A stretch of DNA of 13,549 bases from an uncultured Pirellula sp. (GTDB taxonomy: Bacteria > Planctomycetota > Planctomycetia > Pirellulales > Pirellulaceae). Below are positions 1 through 8,100 of the stretch, one piece after another. Location: positions 1 through 13,549 of the forward strand of contig CAILTZ010000295.1 of NCBI GenBank assembly GCA_903837255.1, written 5' to 3'. Positions within the stretch are counted from its first letter, which is position 1. Every line of letters begins with the position of its first letter. The translations under genes were made by a program, and so were the position numbers. The notes beneath the pieces are model-generated. The model made no database searches. It was not told the DNA's origin and saw nothing but the letters and a program-made list of their open reading frames with translations.

Positions 1-1934
1 AGGACGCCAAGCAGATGGCGACTTGGTTGATGGATCGTTTTCCCATTGGAAGCGAAATCGCAATCATCGGTAACGATTCAGGGGGTAGGGTCAATCAAGA
101 CCGATTGTCGGCCGAGCGGCAGTTGGATCGTGTCGCCGTCGAAGGCAAGGCTTGTGATCTGATCGAACGCATTACGATCGGTATCGAGACGGTTCGGAAA
201 AGCAAGCTCGAGCGGCGCGAGGTTTACGTGCTTTCCGATATGAGGAAGAATGCTTGGAGAAACGCGGAAAGTATTGATCTTGCGCCGTTGATCAAGGGCG
301 AGGAGCTTTCTCGTGTGCTGCTGCAAATCATCGACCTTGGGGTTCCCCAAAACGAGATTCGGAACTGGTCGCTCGAGAATCTCCGTTTGTCCTCCGAGAG
401 TGTCGTGCCCGGGGGTGGATTGACAGTCCAGGCCGAACTGCATGCCCTAGAGGGTGGCATCAAAGAGCAGTTGATGGTCGAGCTTGCGGCCGAGCCCGTC
501 GAGAAAAAATCGTCCGTCGTCAGAGAGGGGCAGTGGCAAGTTCCCGAGTCCAGGTTGCTCGATCGGCAGGTTGTTCAGCCCAACGATCAGGGATCTGCGA
601 GTTTGCAGATTCCCTGGAAGGATTTGGTCGAAGGGACCAATCATGCCGTTTTGAGGTTGGCTCGTCCGGACCCATTGGAGATCGACAATGTTTACCATTT
701 GACCATCGAAGCCCGAGAGCAAGGCAAATCGGTGGTGATTTGTGATGATTCGACCGACGCTCAGTTGGTGGCGCTGATGCTAGATCCATCGGTTGGATTA
801 GGAAAACAGAAGGGGGGGGAAGGGCCAAGCGTGGATGTCGAGCCGAGAAGTCGGATTGGACAGATCGACTTTTCGAAGTACGCAAACGTTGTCCTATTCA
901 ACCCCTCGGAGCTGACGGGCGACGAAGCCGACCGGCTATCGGGTTGGGTTCGAAATGGAGGTGGATTGATGGTGGTGCTTGGCCCAGCTGCCGTGGGTCC
1001 TGAGGCATTCGTACCCGGTGGGGGGAAGATCGCACCTGGAAGCACTTTGCTCGAGAGGGGAGCTCAAGGTGGATTGCCGAGTTTGCTACCAGGGAAAGTT
1101 CGCGGGGTGACCAAATCCGGGATGGATGGATCTCTGACAGTATTGCAGCCTAGGCTGGTGAATCATCCGATTTGGAGCATCTTCGAGAGACCGCCCGAGG
1201 AGATCCCGTGGGTGAGCTATCCGGTCTATCAGCATTGGAACATGGAGGAGCTAGATCCGACAGCATCGGTGATTGCCAGCTACACCCAGTCTGAGCTGCC
1301 GATGATGGTCGAGTGGATCCGTGGTTCGGGTCGGATCATCGTCATGACGTTGCCGTATCCGGAGCCCGCAGCGGTGGCCAGCAAGGGGGCTTGGAGCGAG
1401 CTCTTTACGACTAGCTCGGATGCTTGGCCCGGCTATGCTCTTTTCTTGGGGGCGGTAAGGTACTTGGCGACGCAGAACAAGCATCCTTTGAATTACAACG
1501 TGGGCTCTACGGCGGTTTTGGACAACAACATTAAAGAGTTCCCTAGAACGTACGAGTTGCGTCAGCCCAATGGGGACGAGATTCGAATAGAGTCCGAGGA
1601 TGATTTGATCAGCTACAACTTCACGCAGCAACCAGGACATTACAGGCTTCGCGGCGTGAGAGCTCGAGGGCTGTTGCTCAGAGGCTTTAGTGTCAATGTC
1701 GATCGCCAGGAAGTATCCCTCGACCCGGTCGCTCGCAGTGTTTTGGAGAAATCCATTGGAACTGATAATCTGCTGATCGCCAAAGAGAAAGCCGAGGTTC
1801 AAAGCTCGATTGGAGAGGGGCGGTTTGGGCGAGATCTATCGCCGTTTCTGTGGGTGCTCTTGGCCATGATGGTGATGGCTGAGCAGACGATGTCGAGTCG
1901 ATTCTATTCGAGCAAACAGCGGGGTAAAGCGTGA
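1..1934 (+). CDS. BatA/VWA-type membrane protein, 5'-truncated by window edge
   Basis: The reading frame is open to the left edge (first whole codon at base 3, reading DAKQM), so the ATG at 15 is probably internal and the true start lies upstream. The first ~90 residues look like the second half of a von Willebrand factor A domain: a helix, GSEIAIIG, and a REVYVLSD strand that supplies a late MIDAS-type Asp. The DxSxS part would lie outside the window. A beta-rich region follows (about 115-240), then a Rossmann-like, GATase-like segment around 290-330 (YANVVLFNPSELTGDEADRL, then NGGGLMVVLG). A single membrane helix near the C-terminus (about 613-630, SPFLWVLLAMMVMAEQ) leaves a short basic tail. 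Known context: planctomycete BatA-like proteins usually sit in MoxR-ATPase/DUF58/VWA operons that act on the cell envelope. The overlap with the next VWA gene supports that. The exact role is unknown. Confidence 0.75.
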   Translation, partial: DAKQMATWLMDRFPIGSEIAIIGNDSGGRVNQDRLSAERQLDRVAVEGKACDLIERITIGIETVRKSKLERREVYVLSDMRKNAWRNAESIDLAPLIKGEELSRVLLQIIDLGVPQNEIRNWSLENLRLSSESVVPGGGLTVQAELHALEGGIKEQLMVELAAEPVEKKSSVVREGQWQVPESRLLDRQVVQPNDQGSASLQIPWKDLVEGTNHAVLRLARPDPLEIDNVYHLTIEAREQGKSVVICDDSTDAQLVALMLDPSVGLGKQKGGEGPSVDVEPRSRIGQIDFSKYANVVLFNPSELTGDEADRLSGWVRNGGGLMVVLGPAAVGPEAFVPGGGKIAPGSTLLERGAQGGLPSLLPGKVRGVTKSGMDGSLTVLQPRLVNHPIWSIFERPPEEIPWVSYPVYQHWNMEELDPTASVIASYTQSELPMMVEWIRGSGRIIVMTLPYPEPAAVASKGAWSELFTTSSDAWPGYALFLGAVRYLATQNKHPLNYNVGSTAVLDNNIKEFPRTYELRQPNGDEIRIESEDDLISYNFTQQPGHYRLRGVRARGLLLRGFSVNVDRQEVSLDPVARSVLEKSIGTDNLLIAKEKAEVQSSIGEGRFGRDLSPFLWVLLAMMVMAEQTMSSRFYSSKQRGKA

Positions 1935-4246
1935 TGGATTGGACGCTCTCGCCGGTCTTTGGAAGTTATGGATTGGTTTCGCTGATCGCGCTTGGTCTGT
2001 TATTTGTTTGGTTTTTTGTGATGGACACCCAAGGGCTCAATCGTTGGCAGCGTTGGGTATTGAGGCTCCTGCGCCTGCTGCTGATTCTGCTGTTGATGAT
2101 GGTGATCCTCAAGCCCGGTGTGAGTTGGACCAAGCAGCGGGAGCCCGAGGGGACGATCGCGATTTTGATGGACAAGTCCTCAAGCATGCAGTTAAGTTCC
2201 GGCGAGGGCAAGAAAAGTCGTTGGGAGCAGCAGCTTGAAGTCTGGAACGGATTGTGGGCCAGCCGAGAACAACTTGGAAACCAGATTCGATTGGCACCTT
2301 TTGTCTACGATACCCAACTCCAGTCTCTCGGAGAGATCGAATCCAGTACGACCAAGCCACCGGTCTTGCCCCCCAAGGCGGAAGGATCCAGCACCGACAT
2401 TGGAGGACCGCTTTCGCAACTGACAAACACCACGCTGCCATCTCCGTTGATGGCTGTGATTTGGATGGGGGACGGGTCCCAGACGCTCACGCCGGCCAAG
2501 GCCGACCCGCAGCAGTTGGCCAAGCAATTCGCTAGACAGGATATTCCGCTATATCTTATCGGAATCGGGCCAAGAGGTGACTCGGAACAAGCTCGGGATC
2601 TTGGTATCGAAGGGGTTCCCGAGCAGCTCGATGCTTATACAAAAAACCAAATCTATGTTCGCGGGATACTCAAGGCCCGAGGGGTGGCCAACCGGGACGT
2701 CACGATTGCCATGAAGATTGTTGGCAAAGATGGCCAACCGCGGATGGTTGAACAAACAGTTGTCCGGCCGACGAAGAGCGATCAAGCCATTTCGTTTCAG
2801 TTACCGTTACTGGCACCCGACGAGGGGTCTTATGAGCTCTGGTTAGAGGCCAAGCCAGTTGAAGGGGAATCGGTACTGGAGAATAACCGGATCACTTCTT
2901 ATTTGAATGTGCGAGGGGGTGGTGCGAGGGTCCTGTTCATCGAGGGTGAGCCTCGGACGGAGTCGAAGTTCATCGCCAACGCGCTGCTGGAATCGCCGGA
3001 CATGCAAGTCGATCGGCTTTGGATCGCAAGAGAGCCGGTGCAAAAATGGCCGATCGATCTGAGCCAGAGGCTATCGAACGGAGTGTACGATCTGTTTATC
3101 CTCGGGGACCTCGATTCCGATGCGATTGGAGCCGCTGGTAGTAGGTTGCTGGCCGATCAAGTTCTCCAGGGAGCGGGGCTCATCACACTCGGAGGCTATT
3201 ATGCGTATGGAGCTGGTGGATGGAACAACACTCCGCTCGTGGATGTGTTGCCGATCCAGATGGGGGCTGCGATTCGCCAACCGAGAAATGGGCCGATCGA
3301 TCTGAGGAACCATTACGAGGGTGCTATCGCTCTGGTACCGGTGGCTATTGATCGATTGCTCCAGATCGGAGAACCGGGGAGCGACTATTCAGCGATCTGG
3401 CGGGAGATGAAACCTTTGACCGGAGCGAATCGTTGGGGGGGAATCAAGAATGCGCCGGGAGTTAAGGTGCTTGCAACTGGCGATGCCGGCCAGCCGTTGA
3501 TGGTCAATGGAATTGCCGGGCAGGGGAGGGTGATGAGCTTTGCCTTTGACTCGACGTTCCAATGGCTCAGGCAGGGAAAGACCAAAGAGTTCAAGCAGTT
3601 TTGGAGGCAGGTCGCCTTGTGGGGTTTGAGACGCGAAGCGGTTGCCGAGGGGATGCAGTTGACGATGAACCGCCGTCGCCTGCTCTTGCAGCAGGGTGCC
3701 GAGTTGATGATGAACTGGAACCCTGGGAGCAAAGAGACAGCGATGCCCAAGGAGGTAGGATTGCAGTTGTGGAAGTTCGATTATCCGCAGCAGGAGGATC
3801 AGCCGTCCAAGGAGCAGTTGGTGGGTGATTTTCGATTCAGTCCTCGCGATGCGACGAGCATGCGGTTGGCCTTTGATGGGGTCAAGGAACCCGGTCGCTA
3901 CGAGTGGCGAGCCACTACGATTGGATCTGGAGGTAAGGCGCTAGACGCTAGGCTACCGTTTGTTGTCATCGATCAGAGTCTCGAGACTCTACAACCGCTT
4001 CCTGATTGGCAGTTGATGGGCCAGTTAGCCAAGCTTAATGAGCCAGCAGGAGGCGTTTTGGTCAATCCCGATCAAACGGCCGATTTGATCAGCCGGTTGC
4101 TTGAGCGTCGGCGGCAAGCTACCGAGACGGCCGTCGAGACGTTTCAGCTTGGGGATACAACGCTTGATTCGTGGTTGGTTTTCTTGGCGATCGCAGGACT
4201 GCTTATTTTGCAGTGGGGATTGCGTAAGCTTTGGGGTGTTCCATAG
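1931..4246 (+). CDS. VWA domain membrane protein with glutamine-amidotransferase-like domain
   Basis: A 771-residue membrane protein. Two N-terminal helices (about 14-31 and 43-60) precede a VWA domain with a complete MIDAS metal site: D81-K-S83-S-S85, T155 and D181-G. A beta-rich region follows (about 225-325), then a class I glutamine-amidotransferase-like fold (about 330-445: GGARVLFIEGEPR, YDLFILGDLD, GLITLGGYYAYG). A C-terminal domain ends in a last helix (about 748-762) and a short tail. The whole protein contains no cysteine, so the amidotransferase-like fold cannot be a Cys-dependent enzyme and probably serves binding or structure. The start is either GTG at 1931 (4-base overlap with the previous stop) or ATG at 1934 (1-base overlap); a GGGG at about 1921-1924 could serve either. 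The overlap implies translational coupling and a joint envelope complex, perhaps driven by a MoxR ATPase encoded upstream (inference). Confidence 0.82.
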   Translation: MMDWTLSPVFGSYGLVSLIALGLLFVWFFVMDTQGLNRWQRWVLRLLRLLLILLLMMVILKPGVSWTKQREPEGTIAILMDKSSSMQLSSGEGKKSRWEQQLEVWNGLWASREQLGNQIRLAPFVYDTQLQSLGEIESSTTKPPVLPPKAEGSSTDIGGPLSQLTNTTLPSPLMAVIWMGDGSQTLTPAKADPQQLAKQFARQDIPLYLIGIGPRGDSEQARDLGIEGVPEQLDAYTKNQIYVRGILKARGVANRDVTIAMKIVGKDGQPRMVEQTVVRPTKSDQAISFQLPLLAPDEGSYELWLEAKPVEGESVLENNRITSYLNVRGGGARVLFIEGEPRTESKFIANALLESPDMQVDRLWIAREPVQKWPIDLSQRLSNGVYDLFILGDLDSDAIGAAGSRLLADQVLQGAGLITLGGYYAYGAGGWNNTPLVDVLPIQMGAAIRQPRNGPIDLRNHYEGAIALVPVAIDRLLQIGEPGSDYSAIWREMKPLTGANRWGGIKNAPGVKVLATGDAGQPLMVNGIAGQGRVMSFAFDSTFQWLRQGKTKEFKQFWRQVALWGLRREAVAEGMQLTMNRRRLLLQQGAELMMNWNPGSKETAMPKEVGLQLWKFDYPQQEDQPSKEQLVGDFRFSPRDATSMRLAFDGVKEPGRYEWRATTIGSGGKALDARLPFVVIDQSLETLQPLPDWQLMGQLAKLNEPAGGVLVNPDQTADLISRLLERRRQATETAVETFQLGDTTLDSWLVFLAIAGLLILQWGLRKLWGVP

Positions 4247-4300
4247 AGGACCGCTCAGGCATGGGCTGCTGTGGGTGGGATGCTAGCAGCTGGGATTAAC

Positions 4301-4377
4301 CACAGAGGCACAGAGGCACAGAGGAAGACCGAGGAGGACCGAGGAGGACAGAGGAGGACAGGGGACCGAGGGAGGCT
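4301..4377. repeat. Purine-rich tandem array (8-mer x3, then 10-mer x4)
   Basis: Three exact copies of CACAGAGG (4301-4324) run into four 10-base units, GAGGAAGACC then GAGGAGGACC, GAGGAGGACA and GAGGAGGACA (4321-4360), followed by a decayed tail. One strand is almost entirely purine. It begins 54 bases after the stop of the VWA gene. The ACCACAGAGGCACAGAGG core resembles a short intergenic repeat I recall from several bacterial genomes (from memory, unchecked). No reading frame is evident in it. Confidence 0.7.
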
Positions 4378-4425
4378 GAGCTGGTAGTGGGTCTTGCGAG
4401 AGATTCGGGCTGTTTTTTTAGAGCC

Positions 4426-4526
4426 GGACCGCTGATATCGACGGGGCGGTGAAGATGAACCGCTTGAAGTAGAACCCGATATCAGCGAACATTAGCGTCG
4501 ATTAGCGGTCCAAAAACTAGACCGCT
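4426..4526. repeat. Nested inverted-repeat element beside rplS
   Basis: Several matching arms lie inside each other. GGACCGCT (4426-4433) pairs with AGCGGTCC (4504-4511). CGCTGATATCG (4430-4440) pairs perfectly with CGATATCAGCG (4477-4487). GCGGT (4446-4450) pairs with ACCGC (4459-4463) within that loop. AGCGGTC (4504-4510) can alternatively pair with GACCGCT (4520-4526). The element ends 18 bases from the rplS stop. No T-tract follows the stems in the right place, so it is not a standard intrinsic terminator. It may be a REP/MITE-like intergenic repeat or a structured 3' end for rplS. Confidence 0.6.
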
Positions 4527-4544
4527 ATGGAGGCCGGAAATGGC

Positions 4545-4895
4545 CTAGCCGCGACGTTCGCGGAGCTTCACGCCCTTGCCGATTCGATCGCGCAAGAAGT
4601 AGAGCTTGGCTCGACGTACTACCGAGTGCCGTTGAACATCGATCTTGTCGATTTTCGGGGAGTGAACGGGGAACTTACGCTCGACACCTTCACCGGCAAC
4701 GATTCGACGGACAACAAACATTTCACGCGAGCCGGATCCGCTTTTCGCGATGACCGTACCGGTAAAAATCTGGATCCGTTCCTTGTTTCCTTCTTGGATT
4801 CTCGTGTGCACGTCTACGGTGTCACCGATCTCGAAGGCATCCACGTTTTCCTTGAGAAAAGGGCGTTCAACGGCTTGAAGAATTTGTTGGCTCAT
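4545..4895 (-). CDS. rplS: Large ribosomal subunit protein bL19
   Basis: The 116-residue product, a usual length for bL19, matches the family along its length. It has an N-terminal helix ending in a FEIGDTVDVHTRI strand, then the KERIQIFTGTVIAK core, a FVVRRI strand, GEGVERKFPVHSPKIDKIDV and the basic tail VRRAKLYFLRDR. L19 lies at the interface of the 50S and 30S subunits and helps hold the ribosome together. Often the gene follows rpsP, rimM and trmD. Here no such gene precedes it: upstream is a divergent gene start, so rplS looks monocistronic. The ATG at 4895 gives the standard N-terminus (MSQQILQAVE). A GGAAG about 12 bases upstream is a weak ribosome-binding site. The long frame on the opposite strand is a shadow of this gene. 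Confidence 0.96.
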   Translation of the reverse strand: MSQQILQAVERPFLKENVDAFEIGDTVDVHTRIQEGNKERIQIFTGTVIAKSGSGSREMFVVRRIVAGEGVERKFPVHSPKIDKIDVQRHSVVRRAKLYFLRDRIGKGVKLRERRG

Positions 4896-5019
4896 GATCT
4901 GCGAACACTTCCGGTGTACAAAGTCCTGAAACGAAAGGGGCCAATATCATTGCCAAAATTGCGTTTTATGGAAAGGGCAAATCATGGGAATTGCCACGTT
5001 TACGGGTCGGGAAAACTGG

Positions 5020-5037
5020 GATTTCTCAGGAGAAATC
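5020..5037. promoter_or_regulatory. 18-bp palindrome in divergent spacer
   Basis: GATTTCTC (5020-5027) and GAGAAATC (5030-5037) are perfect inverted copies separated by 2 bases. The site lies between the divergent rplS and hydrolase-dehydrogenase genes and ends about 26 bases before a candidate extended -10 at 5061-5069, close to the expected -35 region. The 2-base centre is better suited to a dimeric DNA-binding protein than to an RNA hairpin. Operator function is inferred from position and symmetry only. Confidence 0.4.
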
Positions 5038-5060
5038 GTTGGGTTGCTCTGTCGAAAACC

Positions 5061-5069
5061 TGTTAAAAT
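5061..5069 (+). promoter_or_regulatory. Candidate extended -10 promoter element
   Basis: TGTTAAAAT fits an extended -10 (TGn followed by a TATAAT-like hexamer). No good -35 is present at 16-18 bases; TTGCTC at 5044-5049 is only 14 bases away. If used, the 5' leader of the gene at 5150 would be about 75 bases. This is a weak call because planctomycete promoters are poorly defined and the region is AT-rich by chance. Confidence 0.28.
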
Positions 5070-5149
5070 CTGGGTGTCTCTGAGACTTTCCGACCGCAGT
5101 TGCGTCTCCTGCCCCCCCGTCCTCTCATAGGAATTCCAAGGAAAACCTT

Positions 5150-8100
5150 ATGACTTCTCCCCGGAAATCCTGTGTTTGGCTGGCTGTTTTAGGTGCATCC
5201 GGCGAGCGACAAAAGCGTAGCATTGTCCCTGGAGGCTTGGGCCTGCTGTTGCTGACGATCCTGACGGCCCTTTCGGCCAGGGGGCTTGCTGGGGATCCTC
5301 AAGGGGTTGCCACGGTGACGTTGCGGGCTGGGGCTCATGCCAGGTGCATTGATCCTGAGTCGTTTCCGGTTTGGGTCAGTGGCGGGATCGTCGCGGGCAA
5401 GGGGGAGCGGGTGGTCGATTCGCTTTACGCCCGTTCTTTGGTGATTGATAGCAGTCCGGATGCGGCTCAATCGCAGGCATCAGGATCCGAAGCGATTGCC
5501 ATTTGCGTTGTGGATAGTTTGGGAGTTCCCGGCTGGATTGTCGACGAAGCCAAGAAGCTCGTTTCACAGCAGACCACATTGCAGCCTCACCAGGTGTTGA
5601 TCAGCGCCACGCACACTCACTCGGCGCCGGCACTCATGGGGGCTCATGGCACACCTGTGCAGGAGGACTATGCGTCGAAAATGCCGCAATGGATCGCCGA
5701 GTCGATCATTGAGGCTTATCGCAAACGAGCCGATGCCAAGGTTGGTTATGGGGTCTCCAATGCGGATCGCTACATACACTGCCGACACTGGACCATGGAG
5801 CCCGGCCATGCCGGAGGGGTTCTCTTCAGTGGACGCGAGGGAAACATCGCAGTGATGAACCCTGGACACGAGTCGCCTTTCAAAATTCGCCAGAGCTCGG
5901 AGGTTGACCGAACGATCCCGATCCTTTCGGTTCAAACGCAAGATGGAAAGCCGATGGCGGTACTGGCCTCGTTCTGCACGCATTACGCAGGTGCACCGGC
6001 TCTTTCATCGGATTACTTTGGAGTGGTGGCCAAAGAGCTCGCTCAGGCGTTGCGGCCCGATGACCCGAGCAGCTTTGTGGGGATCATGGCCAATGGAACC
6101 AGTGGCGATGCGAACTGCATCGATTTTGCTCGCCCCGCAAAACCCTTCAGCTATCACGAGGTAGGTTCTTACATAACCTCTCGGATCCTGAGCGTCTTGC
6201 CAAGCATCGAGCATGTGGGGGCTGCGACGCTCGATAGTCGGCTTGAAACCATTACGGCCAACGTACGGCTTGCAGATGCCGAGGAACTCAAGCAGGCGAA
6301 AGCTTACGTTGATGCAAAACTTGCCGATCGCTTACCGAGCAACATCGAGGAAAACTATGCCAGAGAGACGGTTCTTCTCTCGCAACTTCCCACGACCCGG
6401 CAGGTTCCCTTGCAAGCCCTTCGGATTGGGAATTTGGTTATTGTTGGTTATCCCACGGAGACTTTTAATGCGACCGGTTTGGCGGTGCGCGCCGCGAGTC
6501 CGTTTCAAGTCACACTCAATATCGGCCTAGCGAACGATTTGCTTGGCTATCTGCCCCCTGCCGATCAGTTTCCATTGGGTGGGTACACCAGTTGGAGGGC
6601 ACGGACGAGTTGTCTGGAGGAATCGACCGAAGGCCGCGTCGTAGAGACGCTCTCGGCGCTGGTCGAGCAGCTTGGCAAAGTCGCTCACAAGTCCTCTGCG
6701 TTGGGACCTGCTGGTGTCATCGTCCATGATGGCCCTGATTCGGCCCTCAGCCCCCAAGATGCTCTGAAGACGTTTGAGGTGTTTGAACATCAGAGGATCG
6801 AGTTGGTAGCCCATGAACCCAATGTGATCGATCCGGTTGCAATGCGGTTTGATGATGCGGGGAACATGTGGGTCGTCGAGATGAGCGACTATCCGACCAA
6901 CCGAGGGCCGGAGGGTCTAGGTAGGATCCGAATCCTCAGGGACGAAGACTTGGATGGTGTTTACGAAAAGGCATCTGTGTTTGCCGAGGGCTTGTTGTTT
7001 CCCACCGGCTTGCAACTCCATCGCGATGGAGCGCTGGTGAGCGTCGGAGGCAAGCTGAAGTTTTTGCGGGACACCGATCGCGATGGCTTGGCCGATGGGT
7101 CCGAGGAATGGTTGACAGGTTTCGCCGAGGAGAATCCACAGCTGCGAGTCAACGACCCGGACTTTGGCCTTGATGGTGCATTGTATTTGGCGAATGGTCT
7201 AAGGAGTTCCAAGGTATCAACGGCCAAGGATCTTCAAGTGCTCTCGATTGCCAACAGCGATTTGCGATGGGATTGGATACGGCACACTGGGGTTGCGGTT
7301 GCAGGTCCGGCCCAGTTCGGGATGACTTGGGATCGCTTTGGCAATCGATACTTTTGCAGCAACCGCAATCCTTGCGATGGAGTTTTGATGGAGCCATGGC
7401 AAGCTGCCTTGAGTCCGCTTGTTGGGCTAGCACCGATGACCGCCGCCGCGTTGCCAACTGGAGAGCAATCGACGGTTCGGCCACTGGTGACGGCCTGGAC
7501 CACCTCCAATTTGCATTCTGGACAATTCACTGCGGCCTGTGGGGTGCTGATCAGTCACAGCGAGCATTTGCCGAGCGCGTCGCTTGGAAATGCCCTGACA
7601 TGCGAGCCGACGGGCAGTTTGGTGCATCGGGTTGGATTGGGGAGGGGCGGCGGTCGAACGGCAGCAGAGGAGCCTGTACGGTCTGGCGAGTGGCTTGCGA
7701 GTCGCGACCCTTGGTTTCGTCCGGTGAATCTCGAGGAGGGGCCCGATGGAGCCATTTATGTCGTCGACATGCATCGCGCGGTGATCGAGCATCCTGATTG
7801 GGTTCCTGAGGAGCTAAAGAAGCGGGTCGATGAACGCTGGGGGGATCGGTGCGGTCGCATCTATCGCGTCGCAAGTCACGATGCTCCTGCGCAAGATCCC
7901 CTTTGGCGAGATCTCAGAGACCGCCCACTTTCTCAGAGAGACTCTAGCGAATTGATCGAACTTGTGAACCACTCCAGGTCATGGGTCCAGCAGACGGCTT
8001 CGAGGTTGCTTTTCGAAAGGATTGCAAGTTCGAGTCTCGCAGATCGGTCGAAACTTCGCTTGGGGCTCACAGAGCATTGTGTCGTTTTGGCTAAAAACTC

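Noticed and set aside
1251..1802. A 183-codon minus-strand frame within the first VWA gene
   Set aside because: It is antisense to a well-supported membrane protein and shows no recognisable domain.
4265..4290. GCTGCT/AGCAGC hairpin as a terminator after the VWA gene
   Set aside because: The stem is only 6 bp with a 14-base loop and no T-tract follows.
4413..4419. A run of seven T as a terminator for the VWA operon
   Set aside because: No stable GC-rich stem directly precedes it on the plus strand; nearby complementarity is only 3-4 bases.
4527..5066. A 179-codon plus-strand frame opposite rplS
   Set aside because: It is antisense to a clear L19 gene, has no family resemblance and no ribosome-binding site; it is open because of codon bias in rplS.
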